From CAVZVZ01 sp963778895 (GTDB lineage: Bacteria; Actinomycetota; Acidimicrobiia; Acidimicrobiales; Acidimicrobilacustridaceae): a stretch of 64,000 nt of DNA. The notes beneath the pieces are model-generated. The model had not been told where the DNA came from, did no database searches, and was given only the letters and a program-made list of their open reading frames with translations. Made by a program: the position numbers and the translations under genes. The DNA lies in contig CAVZVZ010000002.1 in assembly GCA_963778895.1 (NCBI GenBank), positions 1 through 64,000 of the forward strand. The letters are read 5' to 3'. Shown piece after piece: positions 62,416-64,000 of the stretch. Position 1 is the first letter of the stretch, and every line of letters starts with the position of its first letter.

Positions 62416-63223
62416 CTACCAGAGCAGGTCGGTGTAGGTGTCGGTGCCGGGGATGGTGGGGATGAACGGAGCGACGTAGCTGACCTCGCCGAGTCCGCCG
62501 GCCTTCACCGCGTCACCGAGTCCGGTGAACACGTCCCAGCACTCGCGCGGGTCGGAATCGACGAAGCACATCAGCAACATGCGCCGATCGGTTCCGGGGT
62601 TGTCCGGCTGGAACACGGGCGCACCTTCGGGCAACGGAATCGGTGTGAGCGCGCACGTCAGCGCCCACGGAGTGCCGGCCATCTGTCCGGCCAACAACTC
62701 GTCGCGCAGCCACGCCGACATGTCGCGCGGCGCCACGTCCTCGTTGCGGTCGACCATGACCGACACCAGACCGCCGAACGGGTGCTCGAGCGCGAGCGGC
62801 AACGGGCACGCCGGCCTCGCCGTCGCGGGACACGGCCCACCGGTTGATGTACATGAGCGTGTGGATGTGGTCGCGCTCGTCGAACATTCGGTTCGCCTCG
62901 TGGAGCCATTTCACCTGGGTGCTTCCCCACGCGATGGCGTCCTGCTCCTTGCCCTTCAGGATCCAATACGTCGCGAGATACGAGCCCTCGGCGATGTCGG
63001 GCAGGAAGTGCGTACCCGTCGGGTACCGCAGATCCTTGAGCGGCTTGGTGGCCACCCACCGCCGCCCGCCGAACCACAGCGGGCCGATCAGGCAGCCGGA
63101 GTAGAAGTGGTCGCGCTCGTACCAACGGTTGTACGCGACCTCGTGCCCTTTGTGGGGTTCGACCAGCGTGAACAGCGCGGCACCGACGTCGACGGACTCG
63201 TGGGGAATGGCGGGATAGTCCAT
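62416..63223 (-). CDS. Tandem dimeric alpha/beta-barrel (EthD-like) protein (frameshifted)
   Basis: The protein appears to contain two small barrel domains. The N-terminal one has VGAALFTLVEPHKGHEVAYN with the aromatic/His motif RWYERDHFYSGCLIGPLWFG. The C-terminal one has PVFQPDNPGTDRRMLLMCFV. An extra G near 62803 shifts the frame between them. Corrected, the joint reads GEAGVPLPLALEHPFGGLVS. The total is about 268 residues. The double EthD-like layout resembles oxygenase-associated proteins. It diverges from the amidohydrolase across a region with both operator types. Confidence 0.66.
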
Positions 63224-63244
63224 GCCGAACGCTACCCTCCAAAA

Positions 63245-63260
63245 CGAGAACGTGTTTCAG
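63245..63260. promoter_or_regulatory. KstR-type operator, imperfect, upstream of EthD-like gene and amidohydrolase B
   Basis: CGAGAACGTGTTTCAG contains GAAC-GT-GTTTC. It has the AAC-N2-GTT core and the right-hand A but lacks the left-hand T of the consensus. It lies in the divergent gap next to a copy of the other operator. Confidence 0.5.
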
Positions 63261-63267
63261 TTCGGGG

Positions 63268-63282
63268 CTGACACGCCGTCAG
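63268..63282. promoter_or_regulatory. Catabolic operator upstream of amidohydrolase B
   Basis: CTGACACGCCGTCAG, a copy of the shared palindrome, ends 22 bp before the ATG at 63305. It is 8 bp from the KstR-type site. Confidence 0.7.
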
Positions 63283-63304
63283 ATCGAGGGGTACGCTGAC
63301 CGCC

Positions 63305-64000
63305 ATGGACGACTTTCCGAAGATCATCTCGGTCGATGACCATGTGATCGAGCCACCAGGTGTGTGGCAAGACCGTCTGCCCGCCAAATACAAGGACGTC
63401 GGGCCCCGCGTGAAGCGGGCGCCGATGGGCGAGATGACGTTCATCGGCGGCAAGTTCTCCTACGCGCCCGGCACCGACGGGCCCGACTGCGATTGGTGGC
63501 ACTACGAGGACAAGGCCATCCCGCAGACCCGCCTGTCGGCGGCGGTCGGCTTCGACCGCGACGAGGTGAAGATCACCGCCATCACCTACGACGAGATGCG
63601 CAAGGGCTGTTGGGATCCCAAGGCTCGCCTCGAGGACATGGACGCCAACTGGACCGACGCGCAGATGTGCTTCCCGTCGTTCCCCCGCTTCTGCGGTCAG
63701 ACGTTCCTCGAAGCCGACGACCGCGATCTCGCGCTGCTCTGCGTGAAGGCCTACAACGACTGGATGGTCGACGAGTGGTGCGGTGGCACCAACGGTCGAC
63801 TCATCCCGCTCATCATCATCCCGCTGTGGGACGCCAAGCTCGCCGCCGACGAGATCCGCCGCAATGCCGCACGAGGCGTGCGCGCCACGTGCTTCTCGGA
63901 GATCCCGCCGTACCTCGGTCTGCCGTCGATCCACTCGGGGGAGTGGGACCCGTTCTTCGAGGCCTGCGCCGAGACGCAGACCGTCGTGAACATGCACATC
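63305..64000 (+). CDS. Amidohydrolase-2 family hydrolase, copy B (partial, runs off window)
   Basis: The 232 visible residues begin MDDFPKIISVDDHVIEPPGV and parallel the copy at 41474: RLPAKYKDVGPRVKRAPMGE, ITYDEMRKGCWDPKARLEDM, FPSFPRFCGQTFLEADDRDL and GTNGRLIPLIIIPLWDAKLA. The frame is open to the right edge at TVVNMHI, where the next metal His lies. No internal break is seen. It carries both operator types in front, unlike copy A. The reaction is unknown; C-C hydrolases and decarboxylases occur in this family. Confidence 0.85.
   Translation, partial: MDDFPKIISVDDHVIEPPGVWQDRLPAKYKDVGPRVKRAPMGEMTFIGGKFSYAPGTDGPDCDWWHYEDKAIPQTRLSAAVGFDRDEVKITAITYDEMRKGCWDPKARLEDMDANWTDAQMCFPSFPRFCGQTFLEADDRDLALLCVKAYNDWMVDEWCGGTNGRLIPLIIIPLWDAKLAADEIRRNAARGVRATCFSEIPPYLGLPSIHSGEWDPFFEACAETQTVVNMHI

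Noticed and set aside
1..64000. CRISPR arrays, tRNA or rRNA genes, insertion sequences, prophage genes
   Set aside because: Looked for and not seen: no regular direct repeats with spacers, no tRNA-like cloverleaf noticed between genes, and no transposase or integrase motifs.

Overview
The window is a high-GC, gene-dense actinobacterial chromosome segment. The best guess is an Acidimicrobiia-like organism: the core gene order (prfA, prmC, protein phosphatase, glyA, wecA-type transferase, two small ATP-synthase accessory genes, atp operon) is actinobacterial, many starts are GTG, and there are three F420/luciferase-like monooxygenases, a DinB/mycothiol-type protein and genes for steroid-ring (HIP) catabolism. 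The lineage is inferred from content, not from a tree.

Layout. 1-9.1 kb holds translation and core-metabolism genes (prfA, prmC, glyA, a WecA/TagO-like phosphosugar transferase), mixed with a zinc-ribbon membrane protein, a medium-chain dehydrogenase, a small cyclic-nucleotide-binding protein, a thiolase-like protein and a low-molecular-weight phosphatase. 9.3-17.5 kb is a complete F1Fo ATP synthase operon with two b-type subunits (atpZ-like, atpI-like, atpB, atpE, atpF, atpF', atpH, atpA, atpG, atpD, atpC). 17.5-25.4 kb is accessory: PPK2, a LigT-GNAT fusion, an orphan solute-binding lipoprotein, an SDR, a metallo-beta-lactamase-fold protein, a lipoprotein hydrolase with a Ser/Thr tail and an acyl-CoA ligase. 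25.4-50.2 kb is a catabolic block. It contains recognisable relatives of the mycobacterial cholesterol C/D-ring (HIP) enzymes: FadE30, IpdF, EchA20, IpdA, IpdB, IpdC, a FadE31-like dehydrogenase with a partner, FadA6, an Ltp3-like thiolase with a DUF35 partner, an Rv3549c-like SDR and an Hsd4A-like SDR. Glycosyltransferases, a methyltransferase and small enzymes are interspersed. 50.2-64 kb carries a glycosyltransferase, more luciferase-like monooxygenases, SDRs, EthD and SnoaL small-fold proteins, a TetR regulator and a second amidohydrolase that runs off the window.

Regulation. Two operator families tie the catabolic genes together. A 15-bp palindrome, CTGACG-N3-CGTCAG, occurs eight times, plus one copy with an extra base, always just upstream of catabolic genes or between divergent ones; one copy lies in front of the TetR gene at 54944. 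A second motif, TAGAAC-N2-GTTCTA, matches the published mycobacterial KstR box and precedes two luciferase-like genes, an EthD gene and, with one copy of the first palindrome, the final amidohydrolase.

Caution. About 30 single-base frameshifts break otherwise well-conserved genes, including atpB, atpF, atpF', atpA, atpG and atpD. All but one are +1, and nearly all can be repaired by removing one G on the coding strand. I treat them as assembly or base-calling errors and annotate the genes as full-length.
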